NCBI GenBank assembly: GCA_964516135.1
Contig: CAZEWN010000014.1
Coordinates: forward strand, 25,442-89,441
Length of the DNA: 64,000 bases
Direction of reading: 5' to 3'
From: 34-65-8 sp964516135
Lineage (GTDB): Bacteria; Pseudomonadota; Alphaproteobacteria; Sphingomonadales; Sphingomonadaceae
Below the pieces are notes generated by a model. It was given only the letters and a program-made list of their open reading frames with translations, made no database searches and was not told the origin of the DNA. This document shows, piece after piece, positions 1 to 7,946 of this stretch. Position 1 is the stretch's first letter. Each line of letters opens with the position of its first letter. The position numbers and the translations under genes were made by a program.

Positions 1-25
1 GGTGGCCGGATAAGCCAGCTTCGCT

Positions 26-130
26 GAACCGGCACCGGCCCCCTCCTCACCCGGCTGCCCAAAGGGTGGCATTGCTGTACGGTGGTGAGGTGCGGGCCGG
101 TTCCGCTCTGCTTCAGTCGCGCTGAAGCAG
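26..130. other. Rod-like inverted repeat plus second hairpin, unidentified
   Basis: Positions 26-33 pair with 96-103 (8 bp), 42-51 with 81-90 (9 of 10, one wobble) and 54-60 with 64-70 (7 bp, two wobbles, AAA loop). This gives one long rod. A separate perfect 9-bp hairpin follows (108-116 with 122-130, loop TCGCG). No T-run follows on either strand, so it is not a clear terminator. It lies downstream of the minus-strand LysR gene. It could be a structured RNA, an mRNA 3' stabiliser or a palindromic repeat. It lacks the conserved SRP, tmRNA and RNase P cores that I could look for. Confidence 0.4.
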
Positions 131-147
131 GTCAAGACCAACCGGTA

Positions 148-1044
148 TTACAATCCCGCGCCGACCAGCCAGTCGTGAAACTGGCGTACAGGGCGCTCCT
201 CCAGCGCCGAAGGCTTGCACACGAACCAGTAGCTGTACGGGCTTTCGACCTCGACTTCGTAAAGGTCGGTCAGGCGGTCGTCCTGCGCGCGGCGAAGATG
301 ATCGTCGTGCATGATCGCGATGCCAAGACCCTGCGCGGCGGCGGCAAGGATCAGCTGCCCGGAATCGTAGTGGTCGATCGCGGCCGGCTCGAGATCATCG
401 AGGCCAAGGGCATGCTTCCATGCCTCGAAGCTCTCCGGCAGCTCGTTGTGGATCAGGAAGGTCTGCTTCGACAGCCGCGCCAGGTCGGGCGTGGTGCCCA
501 GGTAGGCGGCAAGTTCCTGCGTGCAGATCGCATGCACCTTGTTGTGATCGAGCTGGACCCGATGAAGCGAAGTGTTCGGCCCCTTGCTCAAGATAATGGC
601 AGCGTCCAGCGTGTCGCCGACCCGGTCCTCCAGATGAGGTCCGGTGTCGATGTCGATATGCAACAGCGGGTGCCGTTGCCGCAGTTCCCCGAGGCGGGGG
701 AACAACCGCTGGCTGCCGAATAGCGGCAACACACCGAGATGGAGCCGCAGGACCGAAACGTTTTCCGACTGACCCTCCACAGCGCGCGCCAGCGCCTCCA
801 GATGCGGATTGACCGCCTCGTAGAAGTGGTGCCCGTCATCGGTCAGTTGCATCGTTTGGCGCGCGCGCGTGAACAGCTTCTTGCCGACGAATTCTTCCAA
901 GTTGGCGATCCGCCGCGACAGCGCGGAGGGGCTGAGCCCGAGCTCGTCCGCTGCCGCGCGCGCCGACCCCAGGCGTACGGTTCGCATGAATGCTTCCAGC
1001 GCGCGAAGCGGCGGCAGGCGTCGATTGGGCACGGCGCGTTTCAT
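148..1044 (-). CDS. LysR-family transcriptional regulator
   Basis: A 298-residue protein of the usual LysR length. The N-terminal winged helix-turn-helix spans about residues 11-70 and shows the typical alternation ARAAADELGLSPSALSRRI. The rest is a substrate-binding type effector domain. The layout resembles the GcvA/AmpR group, so it probably binds DNA as a tetramer and senses a small ligand; the ligand is unknown. It starts 30 bp after the stop of corC on the same strand and may be the last gene of that transcript. No divergent partner gene is visible, so its target cannot be inferred. No strong ribosome binding site precedes the ATG, and the start is chosen by length alone. Confidence 0.85.
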   Translation of the reverse strand: MKRAVPNRRLPPLRALEAFMRTVRLGSARAAADELGLSPSALSRRIANLEEFVGKKLFTRARQTMQLTDDGHHFYEAVNPHLEALARAVEGQSENVSVLRLHLGVLPLFGSQRLFPRLGELRQRHPLLHIDIDTGPHLEDRVGDTLDAAIILSKGPNTSLHRVQLDHNKVHAICTQELAAYLGTTPDLARLSKQTFLIHNELPESFEAWKHALGLDDLEPAAIDHYDSGQLILAAAAQGLGIAIMHDDHLRRAQDDRLTDLYEVEVESPYSYWFVCKPSALEERPVRQFHDWLVGAGL

Positions 1045-1074
1045 GCGGGGGACGCTGGCTGGTGTCGAGAGGAA

Positions 1075-1992
1075 TTATTCGGCTTCGGCCACCATCGGCG
1101 CAGGTGGCGTGAGCCGAAGACGTTTCACATGCGTGTCGTCCGCTTCCAGAACCTCGAACATCCAGCCGCTTGGATGCTGTACTACAGCCCCGACGGGCGG
1201 AACCTGCTCCGCGAGGATGAACGTCAGCCCGCCGAGCGTATCCACTGATTCCTCAACCTCCGCCAGGCGGGGATCCACTCGCTCCGCCACGTCGTCGAGT
1301 TCCGCGCGAGCGTCGCACACCCAAGCGCCATCGCCGACTGCAACGATCATCTCCTCGGGCGTTTCGTCGTGTTCGTCTTCGATGCTTCCGACGATCTCTT
1401 CGACCAGGTCCTCGATCGTGATTACGCCGTCGGTTCCGGAAAACTCATCGACCACGATCGCCAGATGCATGCGTTTCGCCCGCATGTCGGCGAGCACGTC
1501 GAGCGCATTACGCGTTTGCGGGACATAGAGCGGCTGGCGCATCAGGGTGGTCCAGTCCGACGGAGGTGGCGCACCTTTGGCGAGGAACGGGAACACATCC
1601 TTGATGTGGATCATGCCAATCACATGATCGAGCGTGTCGCGATATACGGGCATTCGTGAATGCCCCTGTTCCGCGAAAACGTCGATTAGCTGGTCCCAGC
1701 CCACGGATGCCTCGACCGCGACGATCTCCGAACGCGGGATTGCCACGTCGTCGGCATCATGTTCGCTGAAATGCAGGATGTTGCGAAGCATCTGCCGTTC
1801 GACCGACGACAAATCGCCATTGGAGGGCGGCGCGCCCTGGCCTGCGCCGTTTTCCCCCTCATGTTCGTCGATAGCCTCCTCCAGCTGCGCGCGCAGCGAG
1901 CGGTCGGCATCTCCGTCAAAGAATTTTCGGATTGCGAGCCAGAGCCCGCGGTTACTGTCCGCGTCTCCGGCGGAAGATTGGGAATCGGGCAT
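1075..1992 (-). CDS. corC: CorC/HlyC-type CBS-domain protein
   Basis: A 305-residue soluble protein. It has a tandem CBS-domain pair at about residues 80-205 (including GHSRMPVYRDTLDHVIGMIH) and a C-terminal CorC_HlyC transporter-associated domain at about 220-300. It lacks the membrane CNNM domain of larger relatives. The family is linked to Mg2+/Co2+ efflux, and CBS pairs bind adenosine nucleotides; the older name 'hemolysin' is misleading. It follows ybeY by 17 bp, and the order phoH-ybeY-corC is a classic bacterial operon. An AAGGGG-like Shine-Dalgarno lies just before the ATG. In many bacteria lnt comes next, but here a LysR gene does. Confidence 0.9.
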   Translation of the reverse strand: MPDSQSSAGDADSNRGLWLAIRKFFDGDADRSLRAQLEEAIDEHEGENGAGQGAPPSNGDLSSVERQMLRNILHFSEHDADDVAIPRSEIVAVEASVGWDQLIDVFAEQGHSRMPVYRDTLDHVIGMIHIKDVFPFLAKGAPPPSDWTTLMRQPLYVPQTRNALDVLADMRAKRMHLAIVVDEFSGTDGVITIEDLVEEIVGSIEDEHDETPEEMIVAVGDGAWVCDARAELDDVAERVDPRLAEVEESVDTLGGLTFILAEQVPPVGAVVQHPSGWMFEVLEADDTHVKRLRLTPPAPMVAEAE

Positions 1993-2009
1993 GGCCCCTT
2001 GCGTGGCTC

Positions 2010-2498
2010 CTAGTGGTCGCGATCGCCATATGGGTCCGAGATAGCCATTTGTGCAAGCGCCTTGATCTCCATCGCCTCCATCGCATCGGCATCGGCTTCG
2101 CTTGTCTCGTGGTCATACCCGGCCAGATGGAGGAAGCCGTGGACCAGGAGGTGCGCGGCGTGGTGCATCAGCGGCATGCCCTTTTCCGCCGCCTCGCGCG
2201 CGCACGTCTGGTAGGCAAGCGCGAGGTCGCCGAGCATTTCCGGGGCGCCGTCGGGCCTCAATGCGAGCAGTTCCCCCCGGGCGAGCATGGGGAAAGACAG
2301 CACATTGGTCGGTTGGTCCTTGCCCCGCCAGTCGCGGTTTAGCGCCTGCACCTCGCCGTCGGTGGTGAACAGCACGCTGGCGGTCAGACGGGGGTTGGCA
2401 AGCTCCGGAGCGACGCCTTCCGCCGCATCCGCCGCTGCAACCACGAGGTCCGCCCATGCGTTTTCGGGCCAACCGTCGATATCGACGTCGAGATCCAT
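2010..2498 (-). CDS. ybeY: Endoribonuclease YbeY (rRNA maturation)
   Basis: A single-strand-specific zinc metalloendoribonuclease of 16S rRNA 3'-end maturation and 70S quality control. The family motif HGxLHLxGYDH is complete (HGFLHLAGYDH, His 120, 124 and 130 in the 162-residue form) and supplies the zinc ligands. I chose the ATG one base after the phoH stop, which matches the usual N terminus. An ATG at 2525 would add nine residues and overlap phoH by 26 bp. It sits between phoH and corC in the conserved operon, so co-transcription is likely. Confidence 0.93.
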   Translation of the reverse strand: MDLDVDIDGWPENAWADLVVAAADAAEGVAPELANPRLTASVLFTTDGEVQALNRDWRGKDQPTNVLSFPMLARGELLALRPDGAPEMLGDLALAYQTCAREAAEKGMPLMHHAAHLLVHGFLHLAGYDHETSEADADAMEAMEIKALAQMAISDPYGDRDH

Positions 2499-2499
2499 C

Positions 2500-3534
2500 T
2501 CAGGGCTTTGCGTCCTCGCCCTCATACGCTTCTACGATCCGGCCCACGATTGGATGGCGAACCACGTCGGCGGCGGTGAAGCGGGTGACGGCAATGCCTT
2601 CGACGCCCTCCAGCCGCCCGACCGCGTCAGCCAGGCCGCTTAGCCGGTCCCCTCCGGGGATGTCGACCTGGCGCGGGTCGCCGCACACCACCATTCGGCT
2701 GTTCTGGCCGAAGCGGGTCAGGAACATCTTCATTTGCTCGCGCGTGGTGTTTTGCGCCTCGTCGAGGATGATGAAGCTGTCGGCCAGCGTCCGCCCGCGC
2801 ATGAAGGCGATCGGAGCGACCTCAATTACACCGGACGCAAGATGCCGTTCCACTTGCTCGGGCGGCATGCAATCGTAGAGCGCATCGTACAGTGGGCGCA
2901 GATAAGGATCGACTTTGTCCTTCATGTCGCCCGGCAGGAAGCCGAGTTTCTCGCCCGCCTCCACCGCCGGGCGGCTCAGGATCAGGCGCTGTACGCTGCC
3001 CGAAATGAGCTGGCTGACCGCTTGCGCCACGGCGACATAGGTCTTGCCGGTGCCCGCCGGGCCAAGCGCGAAGATCACGTCGTCGCGGGCAAGCTGGCGC
3101 ATGTAGTGCGCCTGCATCACGCTGCGCGGAACAATCGTCTTGCGCCGGGTGCGGATCATGATCGGCGGCGCATCGGGCCGCTCAGCCACGATCCCGTCAA
3201 ACGTCGGCTCGTTCGACATGGCGATCATCGATTCGATCGCGCCGGCGTCGAGTTCCTGCCCCATCGCCAGACGGTCGTACATCTGCTGGAGCACGTCGCG
3301 CGCCCGCGCGACGCTATCCTCCGGCCCTTCGATCTGAAGCCGATCACCCCGCGCCGAAATAAAGACCCCGAGGCGGTTCTCTACCTGGACCAGGTTTGCA
3401 TCGAACTGCCCGAACAGCGGCACCAGCAGGCTCTGGTTGTCGAACGCCATTTCGGATCGAGCGCGGCGCACCTCCCGGTGAGGGACGGGTAGCGGCGAGA
3501 GCGGCGGATGCGCGCGAGTGGGTTTGCGTCCCAT
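2500..3534 (-). CDS. phoH: PhoH-family ATPase
   Basis: About 344 residues. It has an N-terminal KH-like region and a P-loop ATPase core with Walker A GPAGTGKT (about 158-165) and Walker B FIILDEAQN. This is the PhoH/YbeZ type, a predicted RNA-associated ATPase or helicase that partners YbeY. I chose the ATG at 3534 because AAAGGA lies eight bases upstream. A further 13 codons are open upstream without ribosome-binding support, and an internal Met at 'MAFDNQSLL' is another possibility. It is the first gene of the phoH-ybeY-corC group and begins 96 bp after miaB, so it may be read from the same long minus-strand transcript. Confidence 0.92.
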   Translation of the reverse strand: MGRKPTRAHPPLSPLPVPHREVRRARSEMAFDNQSLLVPLFGQFDANLVQVENRLGVFISARGDRLQIEGPEDSVARARDVLQQMYDRLAMGQELDAGAIESMIAMSNEPTFDGIVAERPDAPPIMIRTRRKTIVPRSVMQAHYMRQLARDDVIFALGPAGTGKTYVAVAQAVSQLISGSVQRLILSRPAVEAGEKLGFLPGDMKDKVDPYLRPLYDALYDCMPPEQVERHLASGVIEVAPIAFMRGRTLADSFIILDEAQNTTREQMKMFLTRFGQNSRMVVCGDPRQVDIPGGDRLSGLADAVGRLEGVEGIAVTRFTAADVVRHPIVGRIVEAYEGEDAKP

Positions 3535-3630
3535 GCAGTCCTTTCGTGTCCGATTCGGAAATTTAGGTTGCAACGACCGGGACGCAAGAAAGGCACCGCT
3601 ACATCGCGGTGGATAGTCACGCGGGTGTAA

Positions 3631-4974
3631 TCAGGCTGCCACGGTCTGGCGGATAATGCCGGCGAGCGAATTGGGGCCCGCCTCGACAAGCTCGGCACTG
3701 ACGATGTCGCCGATGGCGGCGTCACCCTCGAACCACACCGATTGCAGCCACGGCGATTTGCCGAGCCACTGACCGGGGCGCTTGCCGGTCCGCTCGACCA
3801 GTACCTCGCACGTCTTGCCGACCGAGGCACAATTGAAGGCGTGCTGATCGCGGTTGAGCGCCGCCTGAAGCCTTTGCAGGCGCTCGTCCATCACCTGGGG
3901 TGCGATCTGATCGTCCATTGTTGCCGCCGGGGTGCCGGGGCGGGGCGAATACTTGAAGCTGAACGCTTGTGCGTATCCGACCGCGTCGACCAGTGCGAGC
4001 GTTTCGGCGAACTCGGCCTCACTTTCTCCGGGGAAGCCGACGATGAAATCGCCCGACAGCGCGATGTCGGGCCGCGCGGCGCGAAAGCGTTCGAGCAGCC
4101 TGAGGTAGCTTTCGGCCGTATGGCTGCGGTTCATCGCCTTGAGCACCCGGTCGCTGCCTGCCTGCACCGGCAGGTGGAGGAACGGCATGAGCTTGGCGAT
4201 TTCGCCGTGGGCCGCGATCAGCGCGTCATCCATGTCGGCGGGGTGGCTGGTGGTGTAGCGGATGCGCGCGAGACCGTCGATGTCGGCGAGGTCGCGGATC
4301 AGCCCGGCAAGGCCGACGGCGCGGCCCTTCGCATCCTCGCCCGACCACGCCGAGACGTTTTGCCCCAGCAGCGTGATCTCGCGCGCGCCCGCCTCCACCA
4401 GCTTACGAGCTTCGGCGATCAAATCGCTGTACGGCCGCGAGATTTCCGCTCCACGCGTGTAGGGCACGACGCAATAAGTGCAAAACTTGTCGCACCCTTC
4501 CTGCACCGTCAAGAATGTCGCGGGCGGACTCCTGCGGCGCGGAGGCAAGGCGTCGAACTTGGCGATCGGCGGCATGTCGGTGTCGGTCGCGCGCTCGCCG
4601 ACCACCGCCCGGTCGAGCATTTCGGGCAGGCGGTGATAGGCCTGCGGGCCGACCACCATGCTGACCGCCGGGGCGCGGGCCATGATCTCCTCGCCCTCGG
4701 CCTGCGCCACGCAGCCCGCGACCGCGATCAACGGCTCCTTGCCCGATGCTCGACCCGCTTTCACCAAACGGCCGATGTCGGAATAGACCTTCTCCGCCGC
4801 CTTCTCGCGGATATGGCAGGTGTTGAGAACGACGAGGTCCGCCTCTTCTCCCTCGGGCGCGGGGGCGATGCCCTGCGCGGCGAGCAACTCGGCCATGCGC
4901 TCGCCGTCATACACGTTCATCTGGCAGCCGAAGCTCTTGACCCGGTAGGTTCTGGGGTGCGCTGGGGTGGTCAT
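3631..4974 (-). CDS. miaB: tRNA ms2i6A37 methylthiotransferase MiaB
   Basis: A radical-SAM enzyme that adds a 2-methylthio group to i6A37 of tRNAs reading UNN codons. All expected pieces are present in 447 residues. The N-terminal MTTase domain has three auxiliary-cluster cysteines (C17, C53, C88). The radical-SAM motif is CDKFCTYC (C161, C165, C168). A C-terminal TRAM domain follows from about 375. The SFGCQMN and LNTCHIREKA signatures distinguish it from RimO and MtaB. It lies 30 bp after plsC on the same strand. Confidence 0.96.
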   Translation of the reverse strand: MTTPAHPRTYRVKSFGCQMNVYDGERMAELLAAQGIAPAPEGEEADLVVLNTCHIREKAAEKVYSDIGRLVKAGRASGKEPLIAVAGCVAQAEGEEIMARAPAVSMVVGPQAYHRLPEMLDRAVVGERATDTDMPPIAKFDALPPRRRSPPATFLTVQEGCDKFCTYCVVPYTRGAEISRPYSDLIAEARKLVEAGAREITLLGQNVSAWSGEDAKGRAVGLAGLIRDLADIDGLARIRYTTSHPADMDDALIAAHGEIAKLMPFLHLPVQAGSDRVLKAMNRSHTAESYLRLLERFRAARPDIALSGDFIVGFPGESEAEFAETLALVDAVGYAQAFSFKYSPRPGTPAATMDDQIAPQVMDERLQRLQAALNRDQHAFNCASVGKTCEVLVERTGKRPGQWLGKSPWLQSVWFEGDAAIGDIVSAELVEAGPNSLAGIIRQTVAA

Positions 4975-5004
4975 GGGGCGCGCCGACTAGCGCAAACCGG
5001 CGAT

Positions 5005-5763
5005 TCAGGGAAGGGCGCGCGCTATCGCTGCCTGCGCTGCCAACGCGACGGTCTTGCGATCGGTCAGCTCAGCGCCCGCCAGTGGTGAAAGGAAACGGAT
5101 CGTCAGGCGTATCGGACGCAGGCGCGCGAGAATGCGCTTGAAGTTGTCGAGCCCATGCTCCTCGCCGACCCACGCGATATCGGGCACGTCCTCGTACGCG
5201 AGAACCACGGGCTGCACGGCCAGTCCCTCGGGGAGTGGTTCGAGCGCGGACAGCAGCGATGATTTGAATGGTAGCAGCCCGGTCCCGTCGCTGGTGGTTC
5301 CTTCGGGGAACAGCGTCAGGCAGCCGGTCTCGGCCATCGCGTCACGGATTTGGTCGACCTGCTCGCTCACGCTGCCACGCCGGTGGCGGGCGATGAACAC
5401 GGTGTCGTTCATCTCGCACAGCCACTTGAGCAGGGGGAACGCGGTCAGCCCGTCATGCGCGACGAACGCGGTGCCGCTGGCGTGAGATAGCGCCGGAATG
5501 TCGAGCCAGCTTACATGGTTCGACAGCAATAGCGCTCCCCTGGCAGGCGTGCCCTCCAAACGCACGTGCAGGCCCGCGACCATGCCGATGCCGGCGAGGA
5601 ACACGCGTGGCCACCACCGCCCTGCGCCCGTCGCGCGCCACAGCAGGTGGAGCGGGGCGCAGACAAGCAGCAATACGATCATGAGGCTCAGCCGAAAGCC
5701 GATCATCCACCAGCCGAGCGGCCCGATCCGGGGCGCGGCGATGGCCCGCGCGGGCGCCATCAA
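5005..5763 (-). CDS. plsC: 1-acyl-sn-glycerol-3-phosphate acyltransferase
   Basis: A membrane enzyme that acylates lysophosphatidate to phosphatidate in phospholipid synthesis. A hydrophobic N-terminal anchor (about residues 17-45) precedes the acyltransferase domain. Block I is NHVSWLD (HX4D, His 83 and Asp 88) and block III is FPEGTTSDG. The length of 252 residues is normal. The start overlaps the fur stop by 4 bp (ATGA), indicating translational coupling. The second Met is an equally possible start. A related function, such as lyso-ornithine lipid acyltransferase (OlsA), cannot be excluded from sequence alone. Confidence 0.88.
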   Translation of the reverse strand: MMAPARAIAAPRIGPLGWWMIGFRLSLMIVLLLVCAPLHLLWRATGAGRWWPRVFLAGIGMVAGLHVRLEGTPARGALLLSNHVSWLDIPALSHASGTAFVAHDGLTAFPLLKWLCEMNDTVFIARHRRGSVSEQVDQIRDAMAETGCLTLFPEGTTSDGTGLLPFKSSLLSALEPLPEGLAVQPVVLAYEDVPDIAWVGEEHGLDNFKRILARLRPIRLTIRFLSPLAGAELTDRKTVALAAQAAIARALP

Positions 5764-6194
5764 GCTGGGCTATCTCCCGAGCGGCCAAGCCGCACGCCGT
5801 AGAGTTCCATCCTGTGATCGACCAGGCGGTAGCCTAGCTTCTCGGCGATCTGCCGCTGCAAGGCCTCTAGTTCCGGATCGACAAATTCGACCACTTTGCC
5901 ACTTTCGACGTCGATAAGATGGTCGTGATGCGCTTCGGGGGCGGCTTCGTAACGCGCGCGGCCATCACCGAAATCATGTCGATCAAGAATTCCGGCCTCT
6001 TCGAACAGGCGGACGGTGCGATAGACTGTCGCAATCGAGATTTTCGGATCGATCGAGGATGCGCGCTGATGCAGCAACTCGACATCGGGGTGGTCCTCGC
6101 TCTCGGACAGGACGCGCGCTATCACCCGCCGTTGCTCGGTAATGCGGAGCCCGCGATCGGCGCACAGCTGTTCGAGATCGATCCTTTGTTGCAA
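5760..6194 (-). CDS. fur: Fur-family metalloregulator
   Basis: A 144-residue Fur-superfamily repressor with an N-terminal winged helix (about 15-80) and a C-terminal dimerisation domain. The metal-site motif is HHDH at residues 89-92. The only cysteine is C11, so the paired CXXC zinc sites of gamma-proteobacterial Fur are missing, as is common in alphaproteobacterial Fur/Mur proteins. It may sense iron or manganese, which the sequence does not decide. It is translationally coupled to plsC by a 4-bp overlap. A hairpin terminator separates it from mucR upstream. Confidence 0.9.
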   Translation of the reverse strand: MQQRIDLEQLCADRGLRITEQRRVIARVLSESEDHPDVELLHQRASSIDPKISIATVYRTVRLFEEAGILDRHDFGDGRARYEAAPEAHHDHLIDVESGKVVEFVDPELEALQRQIAEKLGYRLVDHRMELYGVRLGRSGDSPA

Positions 6195-6215
6195 AACGCA
6201 CTCCGGTGAAATGAA

Positions 6216-6247
6216 AACGCCCCGACGTCATAGAGACGCGGGGCGTT
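6216..6247 (-). terminator. Rho-independent terminator of mucR
   Basis: A perfect 9-bp stem AACGCCCCG/CGGGGCGTT (6216-6224 with 6239-6247) is followed on the minus strand by TTTCATTTC. It lies 21 bp after the mucR stop and just before the fur start, so it should end mucR transcription and isolate fur-plsC. Confidence 0.75.
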
Positions 6248-6268
6248 CTGCTCAAGCGGAGCCGCTGG

Positions 6269-6709
6269 TCACCCGGCCTTTTTCCGCCGACCGCGGGTTT
6301 GCCCGGGTTTGCGGCCAAGGCCGATCTTCTTCGCCAGTTCACGCCGGGTCTCGGCATAATTGGGCGCGACCATCGGATAATCCGCCGGCAGGTTCCAGCG
6401 CGCGCGATACTCTTCCGGGCTCATGTCGTAATTGGTCCGCAAGTAGCGTTTCAGCATCTTGAGCTTTTTACCGTCTTCCAGGCAGACGATGTAATCTGGC
6501 TTGACCGAAGAACGAACCGAAACGGCTGGCTCAAGCGGCGCTTCTTGCACCGGTGCTGCCTCGCCAAGCGAAGCCAGCGCGCCGTAAACGCTTGTAATCA
6601 ATGCAGGCACGTCTGTCACGTTAACGTCATTGTTGCTGACATGTGCGGCAACAATGTCGGATGTGAGTGTGATGAGCGTTTCTTTCATATCATCGGAGGA
6701 AGCGTCCAT
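6269..6709 (-). CDS. mucR: MucR/Ros-family transcriptional regulator
   Basis: A 146-residue protein with the highly conserved MucR C-terminal half. This includes LKRYLRTNYDMSPEEYRARW and the Lys/Arg-rich end KKIGLGRKPGQTRGRRKKAG. The family is specific to alphaproteobacteria; its zinc-finger-like domain binds AT-rich DNA and acts as a global repressor or nucleoid-like factor controlling exopolysaccharide, motility and cell-cycle genes. The N-terminal region (about 1-60) matches the usual oligomerisation segment. It is flanked by its own terminator downstream and 120 bp of non-coding DNA upstream, so it is probably monocistronic. Confidence 0.93.
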   Translation of the reverse strand: MDASSDDMKETLITLTSDIVAAHVSNNDVNVTDVPALITSVYGALASLGEAAPVQEAPLEPAVSVRSSVKPDYIVCLEDGKKLKMLKRYLRTNYDMSPEEYRARWNLPADYPMVAPNYAETRRELAKKIGLGRKPGQTRGRRKKAG

Positions 6710-6829
6710 TATCTTTTCCTTTGCAGTCTTGCATGATGGGGTAGCGCGAAAAGTCGATTATTCAAGACAGGTCATGCCTTTGCACCTAGCTGTACGACTA
6801 TTCAACCCTCAATTACTTCAGGTACTGAA

Positions 6830-7294
6830 TCAGCCAAACGCGAGTTCGCATCCAAAGGTAATGGCGTCGAGCCGACTTCCGTCACTGAGGCGATAGTAAT
6901 CGGATCGACGGCCCAGCGGGAGAAATCCGTTGGCGAGATATACGCTCACGGCAGGGTTATTGTGGCGCATTTCGAGAAAAACCCGCCTGGCGCCGCGCCT
7001 TCGGGCATCATCCTTGCATAATTTCAGCAAGGCTGTCCCGATCCCGCGTCCACGCAGGTGCGGCATCACGGCGACCAGTAACAGCTCTTCTTCGTCCACC
7101 GCATACCGGGTAAGGATAAAGCCTGCCGCGTCCCTGTCCTTTGCAGATGGCAAACCATCGGCGCCCACCAAACGGTAATGCGTACTGGGCAAGGTCAAAA
7201 GGTCGCCGACCTGGCGGCGCGTCCACGCTTCGCCCCAGCACGGCTCGAAGGCAGCCTCCATAACCGCCATGATTCGATCGAGATCGTCGATCAC
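6830..7294 (-). CDS. rimI: Ribosomal-protein-alanine N-acetyltransferase RimI-like
   Basis: A GNAT-fold acetyltransferase of about 154 residues. The acetyl-CoA pyrophosphate loop is RGRGIGTALL, followed by the beta-strand region ARRVFLEMRHNN typical of RimI. The family acetylates the N-terminal alanine of ribosomal protein S18. I chose the GTG at 7294, which forms a 4-bp GTGA overlap with the tsaB stop. The longer open frame upstream lies inside tsaB and is not RimI-like. Adjacency to tsaB is a strong context signal, as rimI and tsaB are paired in many bacteria. Confidence 0.9.
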   Translation of the reverse strand: MIDDLDRIMAVMEAAFEPCWGEAWTRRQVGDLLTLPSTHYRLVGADGLPSAKDRDAAGFILTRYAVDEEELLLVAVMPHLRGRGIGTALLKLCKDDARRRGARRVFLEMRHNNPAVSVYLANGFLPLGRRSDYYRLSDGSRLDAITFGCELAFG

Positions 7295-7905
7295 CCCGGC
7301 AGCCTTGCGTCGGGAGGACGCCCGTAAATGGGCATGCAGTCGGTGGTCAGCAGCGCGGCCGGCATGGCAAGCGCATGGCGCGCGTCGGGGCCGATTTCCA
7401 ACGCCTCGCCCCTTCCGCGCAGCGCGATCAACGCGCACGCTTGCGAACCCGCGACGAGATCATGCATTGCCACGCGGGCTGCTTCGGCAGGCGGATGGGA
7501 AAGCGGCTCCCGCTCAGGCAAGCCGTCAGCGTTGAAATCCGCGGTGAACCATTCCCCGTGCCCGCCGCCCATCGCCACGCTTACCGGGACCGCGCCCCGC
7601 CGATCGCGCGCGATGGTGGCGATCAACGCGAGCGTGGGATATCCGAGCACCTGCGCGCGCCACGCGATCGCCAGCGCGCGCGCCGTGGCAATCCCGATCC
7701 GGACCCCAGTGAAGCTGCCGGGGCCGCGCGAAACAAGGATTTGTGCGGCACGGCCCTTGCCAGGCAGGGCTCCGATCATCGGGACGAGGTGTTCCGCGTG
7801 GCCGCGCCCCAGCACACGATGATCACGCGCTATCAGCGCGCCGTCACCATCAAACAGGGCAACCGAACAGGCTTCGGTCGCGCAATCTATCGCCAGGGTA
7901 TCCAT
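7291..7905 (-). CDS. tsaB: tRNA t6A37 synthesis protein TsaB
   Basis: An ASKHA-fold partner of TsaD in forming threonylcarbamoyladenosine at tRNA position 37. Visible signatures are the N-terminal LAIDCATEACSVAL and SRGPGSFTGVRIGIATARAL. About 204 residues follow from the chosen ATG at 7905; five more codons are open upstream. It overlaps rimI by 4 bp. The C-terminal half is divergent, as is usual for TsaB, which scaffolds TsaD rather than catalysing. Confidence 0.92.
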   Translation of the reverse strand: MDTLAIDCATEACSVALFDGDGALIARDHRVLGRGHAEHLVPMIGALPGKGRAAQILVSRGPGSFTGVRIGIATARALAIAWRAQVLGYPTLALIATIARDRRGAVPVSVAMGGGHGEWFTADFNADGLPEREPLSHPPAEAARVAMHDLVAGSQACALIALRGRGEALEIGPDARHALAMPAALLTTDCMPIYGRPPDARLPG

Positions 7906-7946
7906 CGGCGCCGCAATCACCCCGTCAGGCGCCCTTGGTCAAGCGT

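Noticed and set aside
1..147. SRP RNA, RNase P RNA or tmRNA at the left edge
   Set aside because: Structured, but the invariant cores (such as the GGAAGGAAGCAGCC-type SRP loop) are absent.
3742..5088. A 448-codon open frame opposite miaB
   Set aside because: Shadow of the real miaB gene; no recognisable domain and no ribosome site.
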